From assembly GCA_014529385.2 (NCBI GenBank), contig CM043971.1, forward strand, positions 61,478,209 through 61,542,208: DNA of 64,000 nt, read 5' to 3'. Shown piece after piece: positions 30,319 through 43,232 of this stretch (position 1 is the first letter of the stretch; the number at the start of each line of letters is the position of its first letter). The stretch is from Adiantum capillus-veneris (taxonomy: Eukaryota > Streptophyta > Polypodiopsida > Polypodiales > Pteridaceae). The notes beneath the pieces were generated by a model that saw nothing but the letters and a program-made list of their open reading frames with translations, searched no databases and was not told the origin of the DNA. The translations under genes were made by a program, and so were the position numbers.

Positions 30319-31209
30319 TTACCTGAGGACTGGTTTACTGATTATGGCCTTTTTCAGATTTTGAAAGCTTTCCTCACACTCAGTAGTCCAATTGAACTTA
30401 CTGTTCTTCTTTGTGAGTTCATATAATGGTACTACTTGAGAAGCAAACTTATGCACAAACCTTCTATAGAAGTTAATATAACCCAGGAAAGAGCTTAACT
30501 CAGATGCATTTATGGGTGCTTTAGCTTGCTGAACACACTGGATTTTATCGTTAGCCATGTCTATTCCATTACGGGATACCACATGTCCCAGTAGCTGTCC
30601 CTTACAGACGAGGAAAACGGATTTAAATGGATTTAGACGAATCCATTTATCCTGATAGCGTTTGAAAACCATTTCTAGGAATAGCGAGTGTTGTTCCTCA
30701 TCTAAATATACAGTAAACTCATCCATAAAGATGGCGAGGAGCCGATCAAGGAACTCATTAAACATTGCATTGCACAGGCCGAAAGGCATCACCAGATACA
30801 TGAAAGCTCCCCACTCGGTGATGAAAGTGGTCTTTGATCTATCCTGAGGAGCGATTTGTAATTGGTTATAGCCACTGTAACCGTCCATAAAGCTATACAT
30901 TTCGTATCCTACAATCTCATCAAGCAACATGTCAGTAAAAGGCAATGGAAATGGATCTTTGATAGTTTGGGCGTTGAGTTTCCTATAGTCAACACAGACT
31001 CTTAATTTCCCATTCTTCTTGGGAACTACGAATATGGGAAACAACCAATCATTACTCGCCACTTCTATGATGAACCCAGCCTTGAGAAGATTGTCAATCT
31101 CCTCCTCGACCTTCTTAGCATAGTCGGGGTTCATTCGGTATCTTTGCAGTCGTACTAACCGAGCATCTAGCTTCAACGGTATCCTGTGTTGGCATACTTT
31201 GGGATCCAC
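30319..31209 (-). pseudogene. Element C reverse transcriptase
   Basis: This 296-residue frame contains FVVPKKNGKLRVCVDYRKLN, FMDGYSGYNQ (first catalytic Asp), MPFGLCNAM and the box FMDEF with Glu for the second catalytic Asp. About a dozen residues expected between NA and the following helix (ATFQR..) are deleted in frame. GQLLGHVVSRNGI and FLGYINFYRRFVHKF complete the thumb/connection region. The Glu is shared with element B. Confidence 0.9.
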
Positions 31210-31254
31210 CCCTTTCAGGTCTGTGTGTTCCCAGGCAAATACGTCTTTGTAGTT

Positions 31255-31503
31255 CTAGAACATTCTGCGTGCCTTTTCCTTCATTATAGGATTGAGATGC
31301 TTATTAACCTTGATCATCCTAGGACTATCCTCCAAGCCTAGGTTCCATTCTTCAACTTCTTGGTCGTTTGGAAGCAGCCAATTAGGCCCACCTCCTTTTC
31401 TCTTGGTCAATTCCTCAACATAATCCCAAGATGGCCCATTCAGTTCTGAATCGGCATTCTGATTCACTGTGTGCTCTCCAGAATGCACTAGCTCCTCTGC
31501 CAT
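31255..31503 (-). pseudogene. Element C protease-RT linker
   Basis: The frame carries KRKGGGPNWLLPNDQEVEE, conserved with element B, then a Lys/Arg-rich stretch leading to RT. A TAG at 31255-31257 breaks the polyprotein here. Confidence 0.6.
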
Positions 31504-31578
31504 GCCAGTTTCAGCTAATTCCTTCAGCCTCCCAGTTAACTGAACTGATCTTTCCCTTGTGTTTATTTCAAAAAACTG

Positions 31579-32130
31579 CTATGGGAATTTCTTTTTTTGC
31601 TTGTCGGCGTGCTCTTTATTCAGTAAAATGACATTAAAGTCAATCTCTGCTAGGGGAAATATGTTTAGAGCTGCTAACATTCGTTCAATCTTCTTTGCCT
31701 TGTACTTATGGCATAATTCCTTTGGCCTCAGCTCTTTTATCCAGCTCCTAGTATTGTTTGTCTGGATTTGAATTTTTCCGCTGGCCCCTTCTATGGTTAA
31801 GGTTTGATTTGCATAGTCATGAACAGCATGTGTTGTTCTCAACCATGGGCGCCCTAACAGCATCCCATATGCCCCTTGCACATCTAGAACTAAGAAGCTG
31901 GCTTTAAATTTTTCCCTGCCTACTCTTATCTGCATATTTTCAATCATGCCCGTGGCTTGTACTACTCCGTGATCTGCCATTCTCACTTTAAATGGTGATG
32001 GCTTTAGACATGACGCACATTCTCTGCTGGAGATGGACTCCCATTATATTGACTCCTGCTCCTCCATCCAAGATAACACTTGAAAGAGGTTCCCATTGAT
32101 TTCGAACCTTGTAGTCCACCTGAATGAGCG
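31579..32130 (-). pseudogene. Element C aspartic protease
   Basis: Around 32040-32110 the minus strand encodes QWEPLSSVILDGGAGVN, the active-site block. A frameshift near 32000 leads into 31579-31986, which has MIENMQIRVGREKFKASF and QGAYGMLLGRPWL, the second half of retropepsin. A Lys-rich tail follows. Confidence 0.8.
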
Positions 32131-32617
32131 GTACTTCATCATCTGGGACAGTCGTCCGATCAAGTGTTCTGGCCTCTACTTCAGCTTTCCTATGCTATCT
32201 GATGAAGTTTGCCACTTTAGGCAAGGTTTTTCTGATATCTTCAAGCTCCACAGTAAGCTTATGAATTCTATCATAGATCTAAACATGGATTTCTTCTTTC
32301 TCTTGATTAGACTGGTTGTCGAAGCTCAAAGAACTGGTTGTATCTTCACATTGCCATTCCTCCCTTGTAGTGCTTCCAGTTCTTCTATCCACTCCCAGTT
32401 CACCAATCATTCCTTATACTGCAGCTAGCATGGTCTCAGGTATGACAGGCATTGACTGATCTTTCTCAATTGATTAGGCTGGTATCTTCTGAATGACTTG
32501 GGCTTCAAAACTTTCTGGCTGCTCTGGCAGCTTCTTGGCTAAATCCTCCATGATTTTAGCCGCTAGTTCTCTATGCTCGTGCCATTATTCTACCACCTTC
32601 TCTTTACCCTTGGTCTT

Positions 32618-33124
32618 CTAGACCTCCCTTTGTTGAGCCCATTTGCTACTATCAGCAGTGACTAGTTTTTTTGGAGTATCTGGGATTTCTTCAATTACCG
32701 CTCTTTTGCTCCTTCTGACTGTCCGTACTGGGACTGGCTCTGGTGCCTTTGCCTCAGTAGCAGCAGGTGCAGGTGCACCTAGGCATTGAGCCGCAAAATG
32801 CCCGTACTTTCCACAAGTGTAGAAATTCAAACTCCGGCTCTCGAAGTTGCCTCGCCCTCTTCCTCGGCTAGTACCCACATGAAATTGGCCGCGCCCTTAA
32901 CCAGTACCACTGGTACCTGGTCTCTCCTCCTGAGAGGCTTTGGCGGGTTCCACTTTCACTGGTTCAGTATAGGCTACCACTGACAGGTCTTTGCCCTTCT
33001 TAAAGTGATGATTCCTAATACCACAATTATTCCATAAATGGCCAAAGGCCTTACAGTAAGTACATTGTGGGCACTCGTTGGAAATATGGTCCTTGGATTT
33101 GCAATTTGAACACCAAGTCTCCAT
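32618..33124 (-). pseudogene. Element C nucleocapsid: three zinc knuckles
   Basis: Two adjacent CCHC knuckles (CSNCKSKDHISNEC and CTYCKAFGHLWNNC) are intact in 33124-32897. A third in 32878-32618 reads FYTCGKYGHFAAQC, with Phe for the first Cys. The linker is Pro/Ala/Glu-rich. The capsid domain that should precede it is absent; only about 240 bases without similarity separate it from the coiled-coil ORF at 33482. Confidence 0.75.
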
Positions 33125-33481
33125 TTTCCGAACTGGTTGTCTGTGCTTAAGGCATAAACATTCAGAATAGACAAAGCATAGAAATTAGAATGGAACTGGA
33201 ACTGGAACTGGAACAGAATACAGAATACAGAAATTGACAACAGGCTAAATCCACCATAACTTCCGCCTTCACATTCCCAAGAAGATACTAAAGTTCAGTT
33301 ACATAGTTCGATAAGACTAAATGGGCAACACTCTTTCCCAAGACACCTCTTGGAATCCCAAAAGTACAAAGGTTCACATTCCAACTTCCATTAAGTAAAA
33401 CATCCCAAAAGTCCTAGGCTTAACACCTGGCACAGCTCGGTGGCTAGAGCTACAGGCTGACCTGAATCCACAATCCCTTGA

Positions 33482-34126
33482 TCAAACAACCTGCTCCCCA
33501 ACATCTCCTTCTGTATCTGCCTTTTCTGTAGCAACATCCAAATCTGCCTTCTTTTCCGCTTTAGCTTCTACTTCCTTTTCCACTTCTGAATCCGCTCCTC
33601 TTGCTACAATCCGATCTGGTCCCATTACATCACTGCTCAGCTCTGGTGTCCACTTACTCACTGCCCCTACATTCACTTCAATCTCTTTACCCTTTTCCTT
33701 CAATTCCTGAATCTCTGCCATTAATTTCTCATTTTCCACCTTCAATTCCTCATTCTCCCTCCTTACACTTTCTTTTCCTACCAACTGAAACCAATTTTTG
33801 AATCTGTCCGTTGACACCTCCACGTGTTCCCTCCAAAGCCTTGTAGCTTTATTCCACATCTCTTGTGTATACTCCATCATTTCCTGCTTTAGAACATCCG
33901 CATCCGAATCTGCAACCAAAATACCTATCATTCCTTGGTTCTGCAAAGTGGCTTTCTCCATATCTATCAATGGAGTTAATCTATTGATCAGGAAAATATT
34001 CTCAATGGTCATCTCCACCACTTTATCTCCCAGTTCTTTAAATTGGTCATCCACTGCAGCTTTTAGTTCATCTGCCCACTTAGTAAAATCCACTGCTACA
34101 CTCAGGACTTCTGCATTTCTCACCAT
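33482..34126 (-). CDS. Coiled-coil ORF at the right edge of element C
   Basis: This open frame of 214 residues has a strong coiled coil (RRENEELKVENEKLMAEIQELKEK, about residues 120-145) and a Glu/Ala/Lys-rich acidic tail. A segment with ILVADSDAD..TQEMWNKA resembles VTMYEPTDSDP..IQSSWNTI in the additional ORF at 26.7 kb, and both precede a coiled coil. I infer that it is the C-terminal part of another copy of that ORF, joined here by rearrangement where gag should be. No gag motif is present. Confidence 0.45.
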   Translation of the reverse strand: MVRNAEVLSVAVDFTKWADELKAAVDDQFKELGDKVVEMTIENIFLINRLTPLIDMEKATLQNQGMIGILVADSDADVLKQEMMEYTQEMWNKATRLWREHVEVSTDRFKNWFQLVGKESVRRENEELKVENEKLMAEIQELKEKGKEIEVNVGAVSKWTPELSSDVMGPDRIVARGADSEVEKEVEAKAEKKADLDVATEKADTEGDVGEQVV

Positions 34127-34139
34127 AAGACCATATTAG

Positions 34140-36105
34140 GTGAAGTGGGAAAATCCCAATTCCCAGGTTGGACAACTTTCAATATATCATGTACAAAATA
34201 TAGAGATTTTGTCAAAAATTTGAATTTTCTTGAGGTCTCATTCCACTTTATGCACATACAATACACAATGAAAACAACTAAAATACCATGGTTTCAATCA
34301 ATTGGATTATTAGGAGATGAGTATATTGCATCCATTATCGTTGTCTATGTTCTATTGTCCTACCTACAACTTATCTCAACATGGAGAGCTTGGTTTCTAG
34401 GTCCACCACTTGTCCAAGTTAATGTAAAAGTGACTCAAGGTTCACAACTTGTGAAAGCAAGGATCCATTGAGGAATACAATCCACTTGGCTATTTTTCCT
34501 TAATTTATTGCATGTGACATTCAAGCAAGGTCCACTTCTAATCTATAACTTCTTAATTTGAGGCATGGGGCATACATAAAATATGTAGCATATGCTCTAT
34601 TGCCTCATAGGAAGGTTGGTTTTAAGGTGCACTTATCCATGCTAGCCTATCTTGGAGAAATGATGGAGCTTGCTTCTCTCCTTGTTTCAATGGAGACTAG
34701 CTTGGACAAGTGGTGGACCTTTGCTTCTCTCTATGTTTCAATAGAGTTAGCTTGGACAAGTGGTGATCTTGGAACAAAACCCCCATGTAAAACATATCAT
34801 GGGTATTCCAAGTGATTAGAAAGATTACCATTTAAGATATAACCTTATAGGTTGGACAAATGGATCTTGGCTTGGAGAAATGGTGGACCTTTGATTCTCT
34901 CCATGTTTCAATGGAGCCTATCTTGGAGAAATGGTGGAGCTTGCTTCGGTCCATGTTTCGATGGAGCCTAGCTTGAACAGTTGGTGGACCTTTGCTTCTC
35001 TCTATGTTTCAATAGAGTTAGCTTAGACACGTGGTGGATCTTCAAACTAAGCCAACTACTATCAATGTTTCCTAGCTTGGACAAGTGGTGGAGTGTTTCT
35101 CTACTCCATGTTTCAATGGATCTTAGCTTGGACAAGTGTTGGACCTTAAAACAAAAACCCCATGTACAACATAGAATGGATTTTCTAGATTTCAATGGAG
35201 TCTAGATTTAACAAATGGTGGAGCTTGTCTTCATCCATGTTTCAATGAAACTAGCTTGGACAAGTGGTGGACCTTGTAGCAAACCCCCCCATGTACAACA
35301 TATCATTGGTTTTCTAAGTGATGGGAAGGAATACCATTCAAGATATAAACTTACAGCTTGGATAAGTAGTTGACTTTAAAACCAAATTCATCATAATACA
35401 ATGAAATACATGTTAGCCAATTCCTCAATCTTGAGACCAAACCTCCCATGCTATTAGAGATAATATATTGGATAAGTGGTGGACCTTCTATTATTTTCCC
35501 ATGCCTAGTTTAGACTACCGGTACACTTTGCAGCTATAAAGGTTGGACGAGTTGTGGAGCCTTGTTTCTATCCATGTTTTAATGGATCCTAGCTTGGACA
35601 AGTGGTGGACCTTGGAAAAAAGCTTCCATGTACAACATATATGAGGTTTTCCATGTTTTAATGGAACCTATCTTGGACAAATGGTGAAGCTTGCTTCTCT
35701 CCATGTTGATTTTGGAACTACCTTAGACAAGTGGTGGAGCTTTGCTTTTCTACTCTTCATAATACAATGAAGTATAGGTTGGTTACATGGTGAATCTTAA
35801 GGCCAAACCTCCCATTTTACTAGAGATGATAGGTTGGACAAGTGGATCAACCTTCTATCATTTCTCCATGACTATATTGGACAATTAGTAGACCTAACAT
35901 CTCTCTATGTTGTCTAGAGATAAGCTTGGACAAGTGATGGACCCTGCTTCTCTCTTCCCTTGGTTTACTAGTTTGAAGACTCAGTATATATACTTTCTTA
36001 GATCTAGCTTGAACAAGTGGTGGACCTTGTATCCACAATCTTAATTCATTACAAAAAGGTATATGAAAAAATAACATAGGAATCTTGGTTTGAAGGTCAA
36101 GCAAT
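34140..36105 (-). repeat. Satellite, degenerate part of left array
   Basis: Many copies of the core (plus strand GGACAAGTGGTGGACCTT) separated by irregular 50-80 bp spacers with CCATGTTTCAATGGAGCCTA. Orientation is the reverse of 51-59 kb. Higher-order periodicity is not clean here. Apparent ORFs are repeat artefacts. Confidence 0.85.
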
Positions 36106-36791
36106 TAGGTTCCAAATGCACATAATAATATATTTTCCACCCATAATAAAAGAAAGTTAAATATGTTATTACCAAATTGACAAAGGTAATGTCCAATAAT
36201 TCTAGCTTTGCATCTTGTCAGATCTAAATCTTCATCAAGACGACATGCATGTATACATCAACTTTCAAGCCATTCAAGAATACATGCACTTAGATTCCAT
36301 AGTTTTGTTTTCAAAGTCTTTTAGGTTCTAAAACTCTTTCACGTAAAGTATGTAATGACAAAATTCTTGAAGCAAACATTTGTGCCCAAGAAAAAGATCC
36401 CTCTCACATATTTAAAGTCCATGAATTCTCTGATCCATACTTACAAGTTTTATTTTGACATCAAACATCAATTCTCTCATAGTTACAAATAAATGCAACC
36501 TCGATATGAATTGACAAAAAATGAATTTCTTTTACTATATGACCCAACATAGACCCCAATCAAATAAACAATGAGTCTCCAAAAATTTGGGTACACTCTA
36601 GCAATACATCAGAGTCCCCTTACAATAGGATGCACTCCAATAGTACATTGAAGTCCCCTTAGAGTAGGGTGCACTCCATTCAAGTGTTCATAAAATTGAC
36701 ACACCTTTGTTTTTTTGTAAAAAAGACTATATCAAATTATACAAATGTTGAAAGATACACACTAGAATAAAAAAAGCATCTTATGGCCATA
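36106..36791. other. AT-rich spacer, no gene seen
   Basis: No satellite core, ORF or transposon motif was recognised. A short direct repeat (GTGCACTCCA..AGTACATTGAAGTCCCCTTA, about 36590-36690) lies downstream of the FCP1-like exon's polyadenylation signal. Confidence 0.5.
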
Positions 36792-36797
36792 TTTATT
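36792..36797 (-). terminator. Polyadenylation signal AATAAA
   Basis: AATAAA on the minus strand overlaps the stop codon of the FCP1-like exon (TGAATAAA). Canonical sequence and position suggest a genuine transcript end, though plant signals vary. Confidence 0.45.
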
Positions 36798-37572
36798 CAA
36801 TTCTTTCGTGTTGACAAGTACACACCAAGGACATAATTTGTCTCAGAATCACTATACTGATTTACAATTGTGTTGTATGTATAGACTCTTTTATCTCTTG
36901 CATACAACCATCCTACCAACCATGGAATTATGGTTCTCTGCAAGAAGTTTTGAAGTTGCTCGGAAGTTTGCCTCCACATCTTTGGAAATATAAGATATGT
37001 CCCTGGGATGTTCCACATCACCCTATATGGAGTGTCATCAAAAATTAAGGTATTGTTTACATCCAAATCCTCAAATATCTTCCAAATATCACTCAAATTT
37101 TTGTGATAAACCCTTGTAAATCCTAACATAATATTTGGATTTTGGCAATTTTTGTTACTCATAAACACCTTGAACTTGGTATACTGCTCAAGAAGACATT
37201 TTTTTGTGATGCGTTGCACCCTTGTTAAGTTATAGCAACTCCATATCCATAGCTCAAAGTATTCAGCACAAAAATCCAAAAAACTTTGTGCGTCTGGTCG
37301 CACCACATGATAAACTTCATCTTTATCCTCCACAAGTCGCATGTGTTGAGCCCAAGATGGCATAGAATCTCCATGTTTCATTTCAATTGTCTTGAGAAGT
37401 AACCCCTCTAGATCCAAGATAAGTACTCTTTTGATGTCCTTGAAAGCAAGTGGTAGGTGATAAGGAGGTGATTCATTCCTTGGACAATGTCTTGGAGGAG
37501 GTTGGATGGGTAATTCAATAGTTTTCTTCAATTTATGCCAGCATATAGCCAATCCATTTTTCTGTAATGGTT
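36797..37572 (-). pseudogene. FCP1/NLI-interacting-factor-like domain, orphan terminal exon
   Basis: The exon starts after a good acceptor (TTTAATTTCAG at 37573) and ends in TGA. The open 258-residue frame contains the FCP1-type fold. VLILDLEGLLLK is motif I, with Glu for the second Asp of DxDx(T/V). ELWIWSCYN is motif II, and TLIFDDTPYR is motif III. Loss of the nucleophile partner suggests a non-catalytic protein. It is a paralogue of the FCP1 domain in the 43.4-44.6 kb exon. No upstream exon is visible in the satellite to the right, so it is either a fragment or the last exon of a gene with very long introns. No stop interrupts it. Confidence 0.65.
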
Positions 37573-37899
37573 CTGAAATTAAAGAACAAGAACACTTAAT
37601 GCAAACACAACAATAGACATGAGTTTTACATTGTCTACCCTAAGGTTTTATTAGATACCAAAATCCATCTATGATCTACTCATTAATAGAAAGAAAGTCA
37701 AATTAAAATCCTGGCTCTTTTTTATGCTACACTCTCTCTTAGTCTCAATACCATGGAGGTCAACTAGACTTAAGTCAACTAATAACTACTACTTGTTGTT
37801 AAAGGTATGCTTGAAGTGCATAAGGCTTAACCAATGCTCTAGTGTAGAATGGGTATTTAGGTCTCAAGGTCTACCACTTATCCAAGCAAAGATCCATTT

Positions 37900-40800
37900 A
37901 GATATGGAAACCCAATTTTTCTTAATATAATGATATAGAGTGGACACGTGGTGAATCCTGAGACCAAACCACTCATGCTACTAGGGATAATAGGTTGGAC
38001 AAGTGGTGGACCTTGAATGTAAACCCCCCATGTACAAAGTATCAAGGGTTTTGGGTATTTCAATTGACTCTAGCATCTTTGAGACATGGTGGAGCTTACT
38101 TCTCTCCATGTTTCAATGGATTCTATCTTGGATAAATAGTGGAGCATCATTCTCTCCATGTTTCAATGGAGCCTAGCTTGGACAAGTGGTGGACGTTTGT
38201 TTCTCTCTATGTTTGAACAGATTTAGCTTCGACAAGTGGTGGACCTTGGAACAAAATCCCCATGTAAAACATATCATGGACATTACAAGTGGTGAGAAAA
38301 AATACCATTCAATATATAACTTTATAGGTTGGACAAGTGGTGGACCTTAACACCCAATTATTATTAATATAATGACATAGAGTGGACAAGTGGTGAATCT
38401 TGCGACCAAACCTACTAGGAAAAGTGGGTTGGACAAGTGGTGGACCTTGAATGCAAACCCCCCATGTACAAAATATTACTCATGCTACTAGGAATAATTT
38501 GGTATTAAGGTCCATGTTTCAATGGAGCCTAGCTTGGAAAAGTGGTGGACCTTTGTTTCTCTCTATGTTTCAATAGAATTAGCTTGGACAAGTGGTGAAC
38601 CTTGGAACAAAACCCCCATGTAAATCATGTCATGGGCATTACAAGTGGTGAGAAAAAATACCATTGAACGTATAACCTTATAGGCTGGACAAGTGGTGGA
38701 CCTTAGCACCCAATTCCTCTTATTATAATGACATAGAGTGGAAAAGTGGTGAATTGTGAGACCAAACCTACTAGGGATAATAGGGTGGACAAATGGTTGA
38801 CCTTGAATGTAAATCACCCATGTACAAAATATCATGGGTTTTGTGTATTTCAATGGAGCCTAGCATCTAGGAGACATGGTGGAACTTACTTATGTCCATG
38901 TTTTAATGGAGCCTATCTAGGAGAAATGGTGGAGGTTCCTTCTCTCCATGTTTCAATGGAGCCTAGCTTGGACAAGTCGTGGACCTTTGTTTCTCTCTAT
39001 GTTTAAATATGGTTAGCTTGGACAAGTGGTGGATCTTGGAATGAAACTCCCATGTAAAACATATCATGGGCATTTCAAGTGGCGAGAAAGGATACCATTT
39101 AAGATATAACCTTATAGGTTGGACAAGTGGTGGACCTTAACACAATATAATGACATAGAGTGTACAAGTGGTGAATCTTGAAACCAAACCACTCATGCTA
39201 CTAGGGATAATAGGTTAAACAAGTGGTGGGCCTTGAAATAAAACCCCCTAGAGTGTTTCAATGGAGCCTAGCTTGGAAACATGGTAAATCTTGCTTCTCT
39301 CCATGTTTCAATGCAGCCTATCTTGGATAAATGGTGGAGCATCATTCTTTCCATGTTTCAATGGAGCCTAGCTTGGACAAGTGGTGGACCTTTATTTCTC
39401 TCTATGTTTGAATAGAGTTATCTTGGAAAAGTGGTGGACCTTGGAACAAAACCCCCATGTAAAACATATCATGGGCATTACAAGTGGTGAGAAAAAATAC
39501 CATTTAATATATAACCTTATAGGTTGGACAAGTGGTGGACCTTAACAGCCAATTATTCTTAATATAATGAAATAGAGTGGATAAGTGGTGAACTTGTGAC
39601 CAAACCTACTAGGGAAATAGGTTCGACAAGTGGTGGACCTTGAATGTAAACCCCCCATGTACAAAATATCACTCATGCTACTAGAAATAATTTGGTATTA
39701 AGGTCCATGTTTCAATGCACCCTAGCTTGGAAAAGCGGTGGACCTTTGTTTCTCTCTATGTTTCAATAGATTTAGCTTGGACAAGTGGTGGACCTTTGAA
39801 CAAAACCCCCATGTAAATCATGTCATGGGCATTACAAGTGGTGAGAAAAAATACCATTCAAGCTATAACATTATAGGTTGGACAAGTGGTGGACCTTAAC
39901 ACCCAATTCCTCTTAATATAATGACATAGAGTGGACAAGTGGTGAATCATGAGACCAAACCTACTAGGGATAATAGGTTGGACAAGTGGTGAACCTTGAA
40001 TGTAAACCCCCCATGTACAAAATATTATGGGTATTGGGTATTTCAATGGAGCCTAGCAACTTGGAGACATGGTGGAGCTTATTTCTCTCCATGTTTCAAT
40101 GGAGCCTATCTAGGAGAAACAGTGGAGGTTCCTTCTCTCCATGTTTCAATGAGCCTAGCTTGGACAAGTGGTGGACCTTTCTTTCTCTATATGTTTTAAT
40201 AGAGTTAGCTTGGACAAGTGGTGGACCTTGGAATGAAACCCCCATGTAAAACATATCATGGGCATTTCAAGTGGTGAGAAAGGATACCATTTAAAATATA
40301 ACCTTATAGGTTGGACAAGTGGTGGACCTTAACACATAGTTCTTCTTAATATAATGACATAGAGTGTACAAGTGGTGAATCTTGAGACCAAACCACTCGT
40401 GCTACTAGGGATAATAGGTTGGACAAGTGGTGGACCTTGAATGTAAACCCCTCATGTACAAAATTATGGGTTTAGGGTATTTCAATGGAGCCTAGCTTGG
40501 AGACATGGTGGAGATTGCTTCTCTCAATGTTTCAATGGAACCTATCTTGGAGAAATGGTGGATCATCCTTCTCTCCATGTTTCAATGGAGCCTACCTTGG
40601 ACAAGTGGTGGACCTTTGCTTCTCTCTATGTTTCAATAGAGTTAGCTTGGACAAGTGGTGGGTCTTGGAACAAAACCCCTTTGTAAAACATAGCATGGAC
40701 ATTACAAGTGATAAGAAAAAATATCATTCAAGATATAACCTTACAGGTTAGAAAAGTGGTGATGGACCTTAACAAGTGGTGAAGGATACCATTTAAGATA

Positions 40801-42060
40801 TACCCTTATAGGTTGGACAAGTGGTGGACCTTAACACCCAGTTATTCTTAATATAATGACATAGAGTTGATAAGTGGTGAATCTTAAGACCAAACCACTC
40901 ATTCTACTAGGTATAATACGTTAGAAAAGTGGTAGACCTTGAATGTAAACACCCCATGTACAAAATATCATGGTTTTAGGGTGTTTCAATGGAGCCTAGA
41001 ATCTTGGAGACATGGTAGATCTTGATTTTTTCCATGTTTGAATGGCACCTATCTTGGAAAAATGATGGAGGTTACTTCTCTCCATGCTTCAATGGAGCCT
41101 AGCTTTGACAAGTGGTGAACCTTTGCTTCTCTCTATGTTTGAATAGAGTTAGCTTGGACAAGTGGTGGACCTTTGCTTCTCTCTATGTTTGAATAGAGTT
41201 AGCTTGGACAAGTGGTGGACCTTGGAATGAAACCCCCATGTAAAACATATCATGGGCATTTCAAGTGGTGAGAAAGGATACCATTTAAGATATAACCTTA
41301 TAGGTTGTACAAGTGGTGGACCTTAATACTTAGTTCTTCCTAATATAATGACATAGAGTGTACAAGTGGTGTATCTAGAGACCAAACCACTCGTGCTACT
41401 AGGGATAATAGGTTAGACAAGTGGTGGGCCTTGAAATAAAACCCCCCATGTACAAAATAAAATGGGTTTAGGGCATTTAAATGGATCTTAGCTTGGAGAC
41501 ATGGTGGATATTTCTTCTCTCCATGTTTCAATGAAGCCTATCTTGGAGAAATGGTGGAGCATCCTTCTCTCCATGTTTCAATATAGCTTAGCTTGGACAA
41601 GTGGTGGATCTTTGGTTCTCTCTATGTTTCAATAGAGTTAGCTTGGACAAGTGGTGGACATTGAAACAAAACTCCCATGTAAAACATATCATGGGTAGTT
41701 CAAGTTGTGAGAAAAAAAACCATTTAAAATATAACCTTATAGGTTGGACAAGTGGTGGACCTTAACACCCAATCCTTTTTAATACAATGACATAGAGTGG
41801 ACAAGTGGTGAATCTTGAGACCAAAGCTATCAAGCTACTAGGGATACTAGGTTGGACAAGTGGTGGATCTTGAATGTACATCCCCTATGTACAAAATATC
41901 ATGGGTTTAGGGTGTTTCAATGGAGTATAGCATATTGGAGACATGGTGGAGCTTGCTTCGCTCCATGTTTCAAGTGGTGGACCTTCAATTATTTTCCCAT
42001 ACCTAGTTTAGACAACCCATACACTTTGCAACTCTAAAGGTTGGACGAGTGGTGGAGCTT
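37900..42060 (-). repeat. Satellite, left higher-order array (inverse orientation)
   Basis: Units recur with the anchor CATGTAAAACATATCATGGG at 38261, 38617, 39051, 39456, 39810, 40243, 40680, 41237 and 41676. Spacings are 356, 434, 405, 354, 433, 437, 557 and 439. These are the two unit sizes seen on the right (about 440 and 360), but reverse-complemented. Each unit holds around eight degenerate copies of a roughly 55-bp monomer. Confidence 0.9.
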
Positions 42061-43232
42061 TGTTTATTTCCATGTTTTAATGGATCCTAGCTTGGACAAG
42101 TGGTGGACCTTGGAAAAAAGTTTCCCCTGTACAACATAGCTGAGTTTTTTCATGTTTTAATGGAAGAGAGATTTGACAAATGGTGGAGCTTGCTTATCTC
42201 CATGTGGATTTTAGAACTAGCTTGAACAAGTGGTGGAGCTTTGCTTTTCTACTCTTCATAATACAATGATGTATAGGTTGGTTACATGGTGAATCTTAAG
42301 GCCAAACCTCCCATCTTACTAGAGATGATAGGTTGGACAAGTGTTCAACCTTCTATCATTTCTCCATGCCTATAATTAGACAATTAGTAGAACTAGCATC
42401 TTTCTATGTTGTCTAGAGCTGAGCTTGGACAAGTAGTGGACCTTGCTACTCTCTTCCCTTGGTTTATTAGTTTGAAGACTCATTATATATACTTTCTTAG
42501 ATCTATATAATTACTCATTAGTTAGGTTACAAGTAGGTATGTAATTTGTTAGCCTCAAGGGACTTTGAATATTGAATAGTAAGAAAGTCAAGTGCTGGTT
42601 TGAAGATCTTTTGCTTATCTAAACTAGACTCTAACTTAATAATAAGTCTCTTAAGTTCCATGAATTTTCCTATCTAGGCTCCAAAAGAGTCTTAATTGGT
42701 TTGTGCTAGATTCTAACTTCCTTGATGGGGTAGAATCCTAGAAAAATGAGGCACTATAAGTTTTACCTTAGCTCAAATGGATTTTCACTTAAACTAGACT
42801 GCAATTTGGCACTCTAGTATCTTTGTCTTGATGAAGTTTAACACTAGATACATAGTAGTGATATTTAAGCTTCATGTCTCTTCACTTGATCGAGATATGA
42901 GACCATACTTTCAAGGTCACCACTTGTCTTACCTAAAGACCAATGTGAGACATGGGAGCAAGAAAGCCATCCGATATTGTTTTAAGGACTATTACATAGA
43001 CAATCAATAACTTAAGTAAAGCAAAAAGACTTGGATCTTTCACAATTAATAACTTAAGTAAAGCCAAAAAGACTTGGATCTTTGACAGGTTTTTTTAAAC
43101 TAAAAAAGCACAATCTCATGCTAACAAAACTATAAATCACAATTGAAAGTTTTGAACGAGAAAAAGATCAGCAATCTTATAAGAAGGATGCTTTTCATTT
43201 CATTTGATGATTACAAACTAAAAGAAAGTCTC
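42061..43232. other. Satellite edge and gene 3' flank
   Basis: Degenerate satellite cores continue to about 42450, then unique sequence with no ORF leads to the terminal exon of the ParB/SET/FCP1-like gene. A short duplication of AATAACTTAAGTAAAGC..AAAAGACTTGGATCTTT lies at about 43005-43085. Confidence 0.5.

Larger units (their letters stand above)
26404..34126 (-). mobile_element. Element C: decayed Ty3 element with an additional ORF
   Basis: Minus-strand order is an ORF fragment (34.1-33.5 kb), zinc knuckles (33.1-32.6 kb), protease (32.1-31.6 kb), RT (31.2-30.3 kb), RNase H (30.3-29.7 kb), integrase (29.7-28.4 kb) and an additional ORF (28.0-26.4 kb). It belongs to the same family as element B. 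No LTR, polypurine tract or primer site was identified. The capsid part of gag is missing. The left end is bounded by the element D LTR and the right end by satellite. Confidence 0.85.
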
